A DNA stretch of 6,216 bases from Thiohalomonas sp. (GTDB taxonomy: Bacteria; Pseudomonadota; Gammaproteobacteria; GRL18): contig JAIVER010000079.1 of assembly GCA_023864145.1 (NCBI GenBank), positions 1 through 6,216 on the forward strand. Direction: 5' to 3'. This document shows positions 6,133 through 6,216 of this stretch, piece by piece. A program made the translations under genes and the position numbers. The notes beneath the pieces are model-generated. The model did no database searches, was not told the DNA's origin, and saw nothing but the letters and a program-made list of their open reading frames with translations. The first letter of the stretch is position 1, and each line of letters opens with the position of its first letter.

Positions 6133-6216
6133 ATGACGCAAATTACTCTCACAGCCCATGAAAAATCAGCTCTAGAAATGCAACATAAGCATTCTGGAAA
6201 TGGAAAAGAACGAGAT
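6133..6216 (+). CDS. IS630-family transposase, N-terminal end (partial)
   Basis: An ATG at 6133 opens a frame of 28 codons that runs off the window edge. The start MTQITLTAHEKSALEMQHK, followed a little later by KERD, resembles the beginning of IS630-type transposases. These typically start with a short ITL(T/S) strand, a helix with ALE.QH, and a (K).RDRIKA segment leading into the helix-turn-helix. An in-frame ATG at 6094 would add 13 residues but lies inside the terminal repeat. AGAAGAAG at 6111-6118 is a distant, weak ribosome binding site. The gene reads in the same direction as lnt with no terminator between them. Whether the transposase is intact cannot be seen. Confidence 0.7.
   Translation, partial: MTQITLTAHEKSALEMQHKHSGNGKERD

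Larger units (their letters stand above)
6074..6216 (+). mobile_element. Left end of a second IS630-type insertion sequence
   Basis: A terminal repeat (6074-6102) is followed by the start of a transposase gene reading away from lnt; the rest of the element lies beyond the window. The orientation is the same as the element at the left edge. Since the right-edge piece holds the left end and the left-edge piece holds the right end, the two visible fragments do not overlap. They are either two copies of one IS or two close relatives. Confidence 0.68.

Noticed and set aside
1..6216. A novel defence, toxin-antitoxin, CRISPR or biosynthetic system
   Set aside because: No repeat arrays, no unknown gene cluster and no RNA gene were found. 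Apart from the IS pieces and the truncated glycosyltransferase-like remnant, every coding segment belongs to a well-known conserved operon.

Overview
The window is AT-rich bacterial chromosome, most likely gammaproteobacterial. It carries the conserved gene order miaB - ybeZ (phoL/PhoH-like) - ybeY - ybeX (corC) - lnt on the + strand, as in Escherichia coli, and the protein motifs match that group. The organism cannot be named from the sequence. Insertion sequences at both edges and a broken housekeeping-neighbourhood gene suggest a genome with active or recent IS expansion and gene erosion. That pattern is common in symbionts, host-associated lineages and some sulfur- or methane-oxidising gammaproteobacteria, but this is inference.

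Left edge (1-428): the last 52 codons and right end of an IS630-family element. The element has cut into a minus-strand gene whose surviving N-terminal ~87 codons resemble the nucleotide-sugar glycosyltransferase fold. The open frame that runs across this junction is a chimera of real gene and antisense transposase. An AT-rich gap (429-588) separates it from miaB and should hold divergent promoters.

Centre (589-6049): miaB (tRNA ms2i6A37 methylthiotransferase) is intact. Next comes ybeZ, clearly a pseudogene, with about five frame disruptions, an in-frame nonsense codon and changes at usually conserved residues. Then come three intact genes: ybeY (rRNA-maturation endoribonuclease), ybeX/corC (CBS-pair protein) and lnt (apolipoprotein N-acyltransferase). 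ybeX and lnt are separated only by one stop codon and lie in the same frame. The operon thus links tRNA modification, rRNA maturation and lipoprotein maturation, and in this genome the ATPase partner of YbeY appears to have been lost at this locus.

Right edge (6050-6216): 24 bases after lnt, a second IS630-type end begins, followed by the first 28 codons of a transposase in the + direction. Its end sequence matches the inverted end of the left-hand element at 19 of 29 positions. The whole operon is therefore bracketed by two same-family, same-orientation IS copies. I see no evidence of a new biological system. The real points of interest are the decay of ybeZ inside an otherwise intact operon and the IS bracketing.
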